Origin: Phlyctochytrium arcticum
Taxonomy: Eukaryota > Chytridiomycota > Chytridiomycetes > Chytridiales > Chytridiaceae
Direction of reading: 5' to 3'
Assembly: GCA_025602905.1 (NCBI GenBank)
Contig: JAHLKI010000002.1
Span: forward strand, 558,001-622,000
Length of the DNA: 64,000 nucleotides
In this document: positions 1-11,881 of the stretch, piece after piece
Layout of the letters: every line of letters starts with the position of its first letter
Numbering within the stretch: position 1 is the stretch's first letter
The notes under the pieces: generated by a model
What the model was told of the DNA's origin: nothing
What the model saw: the letters and a program-made list of their open reading frames with translations, nothing else
Database searches by the model: none
Position numbers and translations under genes: made by a program

Positions 1-161
1 GGACCAGCCCAAACAGCGTCAGCGGGTCGTTCATGTTCGAAGATTTCCTTTAGCAGAACTGTTCCTCCCTTCTGATCTTCTCTCGGCGACGGCTTTCCCT
101 TCAATGTCTTGATAGATCTTCCTATATAGTCGTCGTTGTTCAAATTTCTGGCGACCTCCAT
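1..161 (-). CDS. Possible 5' end of an unknown gene, cut by the left edge
   Basis: On the minus strand an ATG at 161-159 opens a frame that stays open to the window edge, giving about 53 residues (it begins MEVARNLNNDDY). The composition is hydrophilic and charged, as in a real N-terminus. It lies head to head with the small gene that starts at 317, so the roughly 155 bp between them could be a shared promoter. I recognise no family and the stretch is too short to be sure. It could be a chance frame, since a longer frame in another register overlaps it. Confidence 0.3.
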   Translation of the reverse strand, partial: MEVARNLNNDDYIGRSIKTLKGKPSPREDQKGGTVLLKEIFEHERPADAVWAG

Positions 162-316
162 GTTTTTTGGGCTTTCCAAGACAGATCCAAAAATAATGAC
201 TGTGCCACTGACCCTTCATTAGAGCTTTCTGGGATGAAGCTTTTGGAAATGACAGTCGTTTTTGCCTTTGAACTTTTCCGACTCCATCCACCACCGAAAA
301 AAAACCCACAAAAACA

Positions 317-525
317 ATGCCTGAAAAGACCGTCGCCGCCGAGCCATTGTGGAGGGAACTCTTCAACCCAGGAAACGCAAAGATTGCCTTCCACGCCACC
401 ATGTAAGAAACTAAAGTCTGGCGCCGATCCGAGCCTGATTATTGATTTGTGTTTTGTCTCATATTTACAGCTTTGCTGGAGCCCTGTGGGTCTTTACTCA
501 AGCCGGTGATTTGCTGCAAATTTAA
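317..525 (+). CDS. 46-aa single-pass membrane protein, Tom6-like in layout
   Basis: Two exons, 317..402 and 471..525, are joined across a 68-nt intron (GTAAGA...TTTACAG) and give 46 residues: a short hydrophilic N-terminus (MPEKTVAAEPLWRELFNPGN) and one hydrophobic helix (about residues 24-40) ending in GDLLQI and TAA. A tiny protein with a single C-terminal membrane helix resembles the small Tom subunits of the mitochondrial outer-membrane translocase, Tom6 most of all, but the match is by layout rather than clear sequence identity. The splice join keeps frame and the ATG follows an A-rich leader (AAAACA). Existence of the gene is likely; its assignment is tentative. Confidence 0.5.
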
Positions 526-657
526 AGATGGAGAATCAAGCGACTGCTATTACTACTACGCCCGGATCCCCCCTACCTATTGCTATCTATTCATCCTGAA
601 CTGTCACATATGTACACACTTTCATTCCTCCAACATGATGTCCCCCTCAAATTATAT

Positions 658-3942
<3,285 letters not shown>

Positions 3943-5150
3943 TTATATTGTTTGTACGTTCAAGCCCATTCTTGCTGTAGACATCAACTTGTCCATAACC
4001 ACTGAGACACCCCTACCCACCATAGTCCCTGCAAACAGACTTTTGAGCATCCGAGCTAGCAAGGCGAGAAGAACAGCCGCAATGAGAATGGGTGGTAAGC
4101 CGGGGTAAGACTGGATAAAGTGTTGGATCCGTTTTGATAGCTGACTGCCTAGAGATGATATGGTGCGAGAGATGGGTTGGTCCTTCGATGGAGGTTTGTT
4201 TATATTTGTCTTGGGGAGTACTGAGGGATTTGATGAGGCGTCGGGTGATGAGGCAGTGGACGCTGTCGGGAGTTTGGTTTCAGGCACCCTATTGGCCGTG
4301 AGAATCTCGGGGGTCTTGCTCGTCCGCTCCTTGTTGCCTTCCTCCCTGAGTGGGGACGGCGCAGATTTGGGTTTTGCACTTTCCGCGATCCTGGCTTCAG
4401 CCTTTTGCAGGGACGTTCGATGCCTTGCTTCTATTTTCTCCAACGTATTCAAGTAAGAGTCCCGGCGCTGATCACACAGTACATCATTCATCTCGAGAAA
4501 CTGCTTTGCAGCTTCATAATCGTTCAAATGCGGTAGCACATGCAAACAATAGAGTTCGACAATCCGTTCATAGTTTTGACACATGTCTGGCTGGCTTTTG
4601 TTCATGATGGAGGCGTAAAACAGTTCCGATTGCGATGCCAGCCATGTCTCGATTGCCTGCTGGGAAGTAGAGTGCATCCCGTGCTCTTGTAGTAAAAGGA
4701 CGCTAAAATGGAAACAAAACGTGAGCCTTGGTTGCATATGGAATAGTCTAGAGTACTCTACCCCGCACACAGTATTTCAGCAGGAACATTTTCAACCAAG
4801 CCATCGTAAAGCCGCTGCAAGACATACTCCCACTCGGGAACGCATGATTTTTCTGCAACTGGCTGCGAGGCCTCTGCCCGGGCGATGCTAGCTCGCTGGG
4901 CAGCCACTCGGAGGAAAATCACCAGCAGAGTGTTCCAGGCCTTGTTGTTTCGGACAAGATCGTTGGTTTTGTTGTGCTCGATCGCTTCTCGGCAGACTTT
5001 GTGCGCTTCGTCGAAGCGACGCTGAACATATAGTCGCGAGAGTCGCTTCAGCCTGAGCTGAACTGCCTTCACCGGCGTCTCGACGGTAGCTGTCCCCTGG
5101 CCTTCTCCTCCAGGATCTCCTCCTCCTCCAGCAATATTCTCAATACTCAT
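3943..5150 (-). CDS. PEX26/Pex15-like tail-anchored peroxin
   Basis: Two exons, 5150..4762 and 4702..3943, are joined over a 59-nt intron (GTAGAG...TTTTAG) to give 382 aa. The N-terminal half is helical (RRFDEAHKVC, then NVPAEILCAG running across the splice into VLLLQEHG). A WLASQ...YERIVELYCLHVLPHL stretch and an RRDSYLNTLEKIEARH helix follow the order seen in PEX26. A low-complexity linker leads to one C-terminal membrane helix (PPILIAAVLLALLARM) about 35 residues from the end. PEX26 (Pex15 in yeast) anchors the PEX1-PEX6 ATPase on the peroxisome. The family is poorly conserved in sequence, so the call rests on layout plus several aligned positions. Another tail-anchored helical protein is possible. 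Confidence 0.6.
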
Positions 5151-5349
5151 TCCGTTGTCGTTTCAACTCGTTCCAGTTCGTTTCCCCCGCTGTGGTGACA
5201 AACATGCCGTCGGCGTGCAATAACGGCACAGTCATGCAAGGATCATTGCGTGTATGAAGTTGATGAACCATCACATTCATCAATTCCGAATAAGCGTTAT
5301 AAACCTGAGATTTTACTTCTGAAATACAAAATAAACTAAAACTATCTGC

Positions 5350-6302
5350 CTAATTCAAAGTTACAAAACTTCTGCGAGCAGTACAGAGTAGAGACTCTAG
5401 AGAGGCAGGATGCATGGCGTCAACAGACACCACGACTTGAATTAGACCTTGTCCAGGCGGCGCGGGACGGCGCGAGATGTAGCGAGAGGTAGCAAAAGCA
5501 GGGTCCAGGTTGACTCCCGTGGTGGCAGACAAGGTCGCCAGTCGACCGCCGACTTCCTCATACACGACCGGCTTGCCGTGGTATTCGCGGATATGTTCGA
5601 TAATTTTGGCGAACGCCTTGCCCCCCAAGGTTTGGTTCTTGGGCAGATACTTCCGCCTCCACATGAACTCGTACAAGTATGACTCGAACATAACCTTGGA
5701 CGTGCCGTTGCGTGGCATCCACATCTTGCCCACGCGCCAATTGAACTCGATGTTTTGGGTATGGACACCCGTCACTGGATCAACAAAATTCTTGCTGTGG
5801 TTGACCGTTTGGTGTTGGTAGCCCAAGTGTCCCTCAACATGTCGGCCGCGGTGCTATTTGCGCTTGCCGAATTTGGACTCGTCAACCTCGACGATCTTGC
5901 CAGGACCGCCGATCTGGGCGTCTCCTTCGACACGCGAGACAGCCGGGTCGTTTTGCAACGCCGCACGGCAAATCTCTCGGCAGTACTTGTACCAATCAAC
6001 ACTGCCGTTGGGGATGTTGACTCTTGCCACCAACTGAGATTCGCCGTTCGCCCAACACCAAATGGTCGTTAGGGTTTTCTGCAGCGAAAGCTTTGACCTT
6101 TCAAAAAATGTATCCTTTCGGATAGACACTGCCTTTCGGCAAGAGTGGCGGGGCATCGAAACCGTTGGCCATCCTGCTTGACCGCCTTGTCAAAGACTAG
6201 GCGCATATCGCTACCACAGTCGGGGCAAACGCGAGCCCGGGGCATAAGCCCGTGGTTGAGACAAAACTCAACGCACTGCTTGGTGGTGGTAAAGTAGTCA
6301 CT
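5350..6302 (-). pseudogene. Merlin (IS1016/ISXO2-like) DDE transposase, broken
   Basis: The minus strand reads as a Merlin-type transposase in pieces: an N-terminal zinc ribbon (CPDCGSD near 6220, then RFRCP), RKAVSIRKDTFFE, the catalytic-D motif VEVDESKFGKRK, then GYQHQTVNHSKNFVDP and HTQNIEFNW with the final catalytic E. Three lesions are visible: a 1-nt deletion in a C run near 6150 shifts the frame; a TAG at 5856-5854 replaces the Tyr expected after KRK; and a block of about 50-60 codons holding the middle catalytic Asp is missing near 5830, so VEG runs straight into GYQH. An in-frame TGA at 6305-6303 bounds the 5' side. I did not find terminal inverted repeats. This is a dead copy on any reading. 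Confidence 0.87.
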
Positions 6303-7225
6303 TCAGCAGGCGGATGAGGTGCCTTCCACGTTGCTGGAGACCCAAATCGTGATGCTCAATGTTTTCCACGGCTGAAACAAGGTACTTTCCAACAACTGCT
6401 GACCCCCGTGTCATGGCCATGACGTCCTCTTTCATGGTTGAGATTTCTTCCCTCAGATTGACGTTCAACAGGGGCAGACGACGACGTAGGCACATGGATG
6501 GTAGCATTTTCTCCCACCGCGTTTGATTTCGCATGTATCGAAAACGGACCAAAGGTATCGTTGAGATCAGACGACATTAGGTGCGCCAGTATTTGATAAA
6601 TGAGTTCTGGATGATGCCCACAGGGATCTTCTCCCATCCCTCCTTTACCTACGCTGTCCTCACCGGACTGAGAAGATTGCTGAAAATTCGGATTAATTTC
6701 CACGAAAAGTTGCAACGAAACTGTTGTAATTACAAGCCCTATAATGTCCATTTCAACCTCATTCTCATGGAGCAGTTAATCCTTCCCGCTATCCGCATTT
6801 GACGCCAAAAAATAATGGAGGCCATGAGGAGAGTCAGGAGAGCCTACTCTCCTCTGAGAGACACTGCTTCTGGAAGATGTGCTTCAGAGTCTATTTCAAA
6901 ATGCGCCAAAGATCTGGGTTGAATAAGTAACAAGGACGCTTACCCCTCGAGAGCTAGTTTGGTAGAACGTTTTGTAGAAGTGAGGTCGATCGAGCGTTTC
7001 TTTCTTGAATCTTGAATCTTCTGTTGAATCTTGTTCGCGGCCGGGTGGCTATGTGATGTCTAAGTTGCCATGGCATCGCCATTGTTGTTGGAAATTTCAG
7101 AATTGGCGGAACTTGAAAAACAACGAAGGACGACTATATAGGATAGGATCTTTGGCCTCCCCCATAACCCGGAACCCAGAACCCATCAGGAAGAGACTAG
7201 CAGAAGACTAGGGAGGAAGGACGCT
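6303..7225. other. Gene-free stretch, about 920 bp
   Basis: No recognisable gene lies on either strand. The left part probably includes the 5' flank of the dead Merlin copy. Just before the Mrp51 gene there is a short direct repeat (cttgaatcttgaatcttctgttgaatctt near 7003-7031), and the last 200 bp should carry that gene's promoter. Several frames of 70-130 codons exist, but none shows a family signature. Confidence 0.5.
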
Positions 7226-8311
7226 ATGGCAGCCAGTGGAAGCAGTGCCAAAGGTTTTGGATCTTTGTTTCGGTCGTCAGCGTTTGCATCCTTGGACGCT
7301 GGATCTCGGCAGGCCCTCTCAGCTCCCCGCCGCCAACGGGCCAACGGAAACTGGGGTCTCAAACATGACCTCCCAAAAGATATCCGCCCGACCTTTGTGC
7401 AAATCTCTGCTCTTGACGATCCTTTGACAAAGGCCGGTAAAGTACAGTCTGCCGGGCCCCGAGTGCGCCTGATCCAACGATGGAACGAGGTGATGCCACC
7501 AGTCGTGGGCGAGCCAGCAGCGCGGAGGGAAGCCCTTAGCTCGTTCTATAGCGACCCAGACTCGGGCGCTCCCACTGACGCTCCCAAGCCTGAATATCTC
7601 AACATTGCCGCTCTTCCCCGAGACCAGTGGCGGGCAAAGGTGGCGGAAGCCCGGCGCTTGGCCAATCAAAAAGCGGGGGAGCAAGCAGACTTGGTTCAAG
7701 ATCTCCATCTGCGTGTTAACAAGGACAAGAACTACAGTGACATTCCTGCGTCCAATTCCATCTTTGCTGCCAAACCACTGAATGACCCCAACCCGATTGC
7801 TCCCGGCGCCACCACTCCTGTTCATCCACCTACCTACCGATACCTGCCCGCCAAATTGAATGCTCAAGGCACGAAGAAAGACACCCCTGACCATCTCGTC
7901 AAGGGTCGGATACTCAACAACAACACAGCCCGAGTTCAACATATGTCAGTTGGAATTGGCGGTGTGGTCGCGCACCTGCCTTACAATAAATCAAGTGAGG
8001 TCCGCGATTTCAGTCGAGAAACCCTCCACGAGTTTATAGTCCAACATGCCGAGTTCAATGAGTTTGCCGAGCCGGAAGTCGTGGTTAAGATGGAACAGTC
8101 ACAGCAAAGTTGGGACGAGTCCCGCCGCAAGTCAGACTCAACCACCAGTGTGTTTGCTGATCGCCAAGGAGTCAGCGGCTTTTCGGATGCGCCAAAGTCT
8201 CGCCGAGAGAGCTCGGCACAAGAGTCCTCCGAAGCTATTTTAAGTCTCCTGTCCTCACAGTTCCCCAAGGAGGCTACGGGGGAGAAGGATGAAACACCCC
8301 GCAAGAAATAA
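7226..8311 (+). CDS. MRP51: Mitochondrial small-subunit ribosomal protein Mrp51 (bS1m)
   Basis: A single exon of 361 aa. The N-terminus carries the Mrp51 pattern: SLFRSSAFASLD, then an arginine-rich stretch, GNWGLKHDLP, then a run ending LIQRWNE. The middle has GRILNNNTARVQHMSVGIGG and the tail is low-complexity, charged and Ser-rich. Mrp51 is a fungal component of the mitochondrial small ribosomal subunit needed for efficient translation of mitochondrial mRNAs. The chosen ATG at 7226 is the first in frame; an overlapping ATG at 7236 lies in another register. Confidence 0.77.
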   Translation: MAASGSSAKGFGSLFRSSAFASLDAGSRQALSAPRRQRANGNWGLKHDLPKDIRPTFVQISALDDPLTKAGKVQSAGPRVRLIQRWNEVMPPVVGEPAARREALSSFYSDPDSGAPTDAPKPEYLNIAALPRDQWRAKVAEARRLANQKAGEQADLVQDLHLRVNKDKNYSDIPASNSIFAAKPLNDPNPIAPGATTPVHPPTYRYLPAKLNAQGTKKDTPDHLVKGRILNNNTARVQHMSVGIGGVVAHLPYNKSSEVRDFSRETLHEFIVQHAEFNEFAEPEVVVKMEQSQQSWDESRRKSDSTTSVFADRQGVSGFSDAPKSRRESSAQESSEAILSLLSSQFPKEATGEKDETPRKK

Positions 8312-8520
8312 TTGTACCCTACTATTCCATACTACTTCAATCACTGTTGTATAAAGCATCTATATATCGTTTTCTCTCCAATGCAATCCGCAATTTTTCA
8401 TGACCTCACTTTTTTTTTCTTACAAATGGTTATACGTACAGGCAAAAGATATAGCAAAAGCAAAATGGATCTACAACTAAAAAAACGAAATATGGTAAAT
8501 GAGAAAAAAAATTCGATAGA

Positions 8521-10395
8521 CTATCTGTTCGGCACTAGCATGCAAGTTTTGAGGACGCCATGCACGAATTCGGCCTTTACTCGCACGGAAAATGCCCAGC
8601 CGCGATACGTTGTGCTTCGCACATGGTTGGAAAAGATGAGGGTGCCGGTAAAATCCAATAAATAGTACGTAGGAACTCGGGCATGTGGATAATCATACTC
8701 CCAAGCGCACAGGAGACCGAGGGGGGTTATTGTGTAAAAGGCCATGTCTTTGCCCAAACACTGTGTGCGAAACAGACCGATTCCGTGGCGAAGATGATGA
8801 ATATAGTAGGATTCCCAGTTCGTGTCTTCCGGAAGCTCCAGGACGGGCGGTCGGTCAGGTATGTCTGGCAAAAAAAAGTCATCGTCTCGCATAGGGGTAA
8901 AAGAAGACTTTTTGGTGACTGTATAAGGTGGATTGACTGACGGGGGTAACGAATATAATTCTGGGTGGGAAGGAGGTTGGTTTAGGCTGACATTGCGATC
9001 AATTTTCTCAATGATGGGATTTCCTGGGAGAGCCCAGGCAGCTTCGGCTGGATCATATGCGACTGTTTTGAAGGGGAGTGTCGTGTCCACTTCATCAACT
9101 TCTTCCCAAAAGTCAATGACCGGCTGCGTATGCGTGGGTTCCAGTAATGGGACAATATTGTTTTTCTTGCCAAATCTACTTTTGGGCACTGGAGGGTCTG
9201 ATGAAGTTGTAAACACGGGGCCGGCAAACGTCTTTCGGATATTCTTATTTCGGGCGGAGGGTATCTTTTCCATGCGTGAGATGGCATAATCGAAATGAAG
9301 GGTAAAAATATGCTCCCAAATACTGTCGCATTGAAACAGGTCGTACCAATCAGTGCAGACCTTTGTGATGCAGATCAGAGAGTCATAGCCCGTGATAGCG
9401 AGGGAGAGGATCTGCACACGCAGTTCGTTGGGTAAATCGCGAAAGGTCGGCTGATTGCGGGAAGCTGTTGCCCCTTGTACCTTTTGACTGGATGACTGCT
9501 GCGACGAAATGGTCAGTGTACCTTTGGACCGCTTGGATTGCAATGTGGGATTCCTGGTGGGGTTTACGTTGAGTGATCTCGATCGCAAGGACGCTGAATT
9601 GACCGGAACTCTTGACACCGAAACACGATCGGGCAGAAAAAACGAGTCGCTGTCGTCGTCAATAGAGCTGGACGGAGCCGTGGTTTTTCCTAATGGTTTT
9701 TTTCTGGTGATATTGGGATCTGTGGTCTTTGAATTGCACGTTGCAGCCCCGGACCCATTCTCAGTGGCTGGCCGAGATAAAGGAGCGGATTTAGTGCATG
9801 ATGACGATGACCCAGCTTCAGCAGCCACTGCCGGCGATTCAGAAGGCCTTAATTTTCGATACGTTTTCTTGCCATCCTTGGAAATGTTCCCTCCATCTAC
9901 TTTTCCCATCGTGACCTTGCTATTATTGATGGTCCGTTTTCCCGGTTGCGTTGTGGTATACTGTATTGAGCGAGAAGCACCATTTCTGCCATGAGTAAAA
10001 TCTTGATGGCATACTTGCCACAGATCCGGCATCAAACCACGTAAACAAAGGCACTCTGATTTTTCCGGGTGAGCAAAAAAGCATTGGCCTCTGGCCAAAA
10101 GGTGGCATTGTCGACCATGCTCACACCAGGGAACAGCAGTTTGACTGTGCCGTAGCTTGCAACCCAACCTGCCACACCCATCACCAGTGCCCCGACGAAC
10201 GGGTGGCGAGCCATCATTCTTTACATTCCAATATGCCCGACATAGAGGATACTCCTTTCCGAGTCTATCGCGATGGGCATTGATGCGTGGCACGAGATAT
10301 TCCGAGAGACGAGTAAAGTAGGGGTTTTTCCTGGCAACCTTGACTTTGGTCGGCACCTGAAAAAAGCAGGTGATATAGTCGTAGTCGGCCGACAT
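8521..10395 (-). CDS. CCCH zinc-finger and F-box protein
   Basis: A single-exon frame of 624 aa. Residues ~70-115 hold closely spaced Cys/His groups (DGCGRLGCKLRH, then CEHGRQCHLLARGQCFFAH) typical of CCCH fingers. Residues ~180-310 are low-complexity and basic. An F-box lies at ~325-370 (FRDLPNELRVQILSL, then CTDWYDLFQCDSIWEHIF). The rest is a Pro-rich C-terminal region ending in a beta-rich segment (WESYYIHHLRHGIGLFRT, GWAFSVRVKAEF). F-box proteins are substrate receptors of SCF ubiquitin ligases, and CCCH fingers usually bind RNA. The pairing is unusual and the substrate is unknown. The ATG at 10395 is the first in the open frame. Confidence 0.78.
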   Translation of the reverse strand: MSADYDYITCFFQVPTKVKVARKNPYFTRLSEYLVPRINAHRDRLGKEYPLCRAYWNVKNDGSPPVRRGTGDGCGRLGCKLRHSQTAVPWCEHGRQCHLLARGQCFFAHPEKSECLCLRGLMPDLWQVCHQDFTHGRNGASRSIQYTTTQPGKRTINNSKVTMGKVDGGNISKDGKKTYRKLRPSESPAVAAEAGSSSSCTKSAPLSRPATENGSGAATCNSKTTDPNITRKKPLGKTTAPSSSIDDDSDSFFLPDRVSVSRVPVNSASLRSRSLNVNPTRNPTLQSKRSKGTLTISSQQSSSQKVQGATASRNQPTFRDLPNELRVQILSLAITGYDSLICITKVCTDWYDLFQCDSIWEHIFTLHFDYAISRMEKIPSARNKNIRKTFAGPVFTTSSDPPVPKSRFGKKNNIVPLLEPTHTQPVIDFWEEVDEVDTTLPFKTVAYDPAEAAWALPGNPIIEKIDRNVSLNQPPSHPELYSLPPSVNPPYTVTKKSSFTPMRDDDFFLPDIPDRPPVLELPEDTNWESYYIHHLRHGIGLFRTQCLGKDMAFYTITPLGLLCAWEYDYPHARVPTYYLLDFTGTLIFSNHVRSTTYRGWAFSVRVKAEFVHGVLKTCMLVPNR

Positions 10396-10839
10396 GATTA
10401 TGGGTATGTTGAGGAGGAGAGTCCCTTTCGAGATGTGATCCTCTTGTCAGTCGTCTGTTGCCGGTTCCGTCAGTTCGCTGGCCACGTTTGCCGTGCCAAT
10501 CGCGGGAGGACAACGGGATGAAGCAAAGGCTCGTAGTAGCCTAGTCCTTGCGGCGGTGCTGCCAGATCGATGATGCCAAGTGCTAGATGGAGATGGAGGT
10601 AATCTGGAGATGTTGCCAAAGATGGTTTTTGCTAATGGAGATCTTTCCGCCAGATTTCTCACAGCCTGTGGGTCACTTCCCCGCCCTTTCGCCTCGCTGC
10701 GCACTGCTGAGCTAAGCAGGTTGCTACGCTACGCCGTGGCTGACCTCTACTGTGTCATCCCCATCAACTGCACAGCCACTGACTTAGGGAATTTCGATTT
10801 CCGCCCGACCAACTTTTTTGGGAGTAGACGCAGCAAAAC
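10396..10839. other. Divergent promoter region, 444 bp
   Basis: This lies between the F-box gene (minus) and the TMEM223-like gene (plus), so both should start here. Open frames on both strands overlap it but none matches a family. I see no clear TATA box or repeat. Confidence 0.5.
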
Positions 10840-11828
10840 ATGTTGCTGCGATCAGGAGCAAGTTCCATACGGACGACCATATGTAGCAGCCCTACGAGGC
10901 ATGTCGGGAATGCAGGTAATGTCGTGGGGCCACGGGGGATCGTAAAAAGTAACTGATACTGGGTCACAATAGCAATAAGAGGGTGGACATCCCGCAGATT
11001 TGCTCATGATACCCTTCGCACCCGTCCCAAACCCTTTCCCCAATCCACCAATGCGACTCCCGGCTGGCGGCCGCCTACGGCAATCACCCAGGATATAGTC
11101 CTTTACCGGAACCCTGACCAAAGCCAGTACCGCGTAGCATACTTTTGCGCTGGAGGTCAAATGTTGATGTGGCTCACATTTGCAGACTGGTGCTGGCGGG
11201 AATTGCGGACCTCTACGACAGACCCAGAGACTGGAAGGTATGGTTCCGCCCCCTCTCTTCAACAAGCATGTTGCTCAATTTGGCCTTTACAGAGAAGAGT
11301 ATGTTTTGGCACCTAGGGGTGCTCGAACCGCTGCGGCAGCATTCTGCCTTTCAATAGGAGGACTCTTTGCTGGTGCCGTACACCTGTGGAGCCATCGGTA
11401 AGAACTCTTGCACTTTTTACCCGACTATAAGGAGTGACTGACCCAGTATGGCATGAGCAGGAGAGTTCGAGCATTGACTTTGATCAAGGGGGGAAAGTAT
11501 GTTGGAATTGACACCAGCAATCTGCTGGGGCGAAATCGTGTTATCATCGAAACCCTCAAGCTGAAAACATGGGAAAAGGTTCACCGCCCAGGAGGTATAT
11601 ATTGCTTGATTTGCCTCCCCAGATGAACAACTCCCAACACTCATGACAACAGAGTCACCTGCGGATCGCTGGAAAAATGCCAAAATGTCCACCTTTACCA
11701 AAGTCAGTGGTCACAGAGCCTACGTGATCCTCAAACCTACCACCATCCGAACAGGCTACATGGTAGATCGTTCAGGAGAGTTTTTGGAACCAGAGCTATT
11801 TGATTACCTATTTTACAAGCCGACATGA
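10840..11828 (+). CDS. TMEM223-like mitochondrial membrane protein
   Basis: Five exons, 10840..10915, 10982..11237, 11293..11397, 11461..11594 and 11653..11828, give 248 aa. Every join keeps frame (introns 66, 55, 63 and 58 nt). The acceptor of intron 1 could also be 9 nt earlier. The N-terminus is Arg/Ser/Thr-rich, like a mitochondrial presequence. Then come ITQDIVLYRNPDQSQYRVAY, FCAGGQMLMWLTFADW (first helix), a second helix (AFCLSIGGLFAGAVHL) and a C-terminal MSTFTKVSGHRAYVILK...SGEFLEPELFDYLF, matching the TMEM223 order. TMEM223 is an inner-membrane protein linked to cytochrome c oxidase subunit 1 expression and complex IV assembly. The gene had to be assembled from five short exons. Confidence 0.8.
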
Positions 11829-11881
11829 GCGGCCCCTTTGGTGGCGTATATAGCACATTTGTACATAGCGTATATATCTAT

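Noticed and set aside
10447..10704. Minus-strand frame as an upstream exon of the CCCH/F-box gene
   Set aside because: No donor/acceptor pair joins it in frame, and the F-box frame already has a good ATG.
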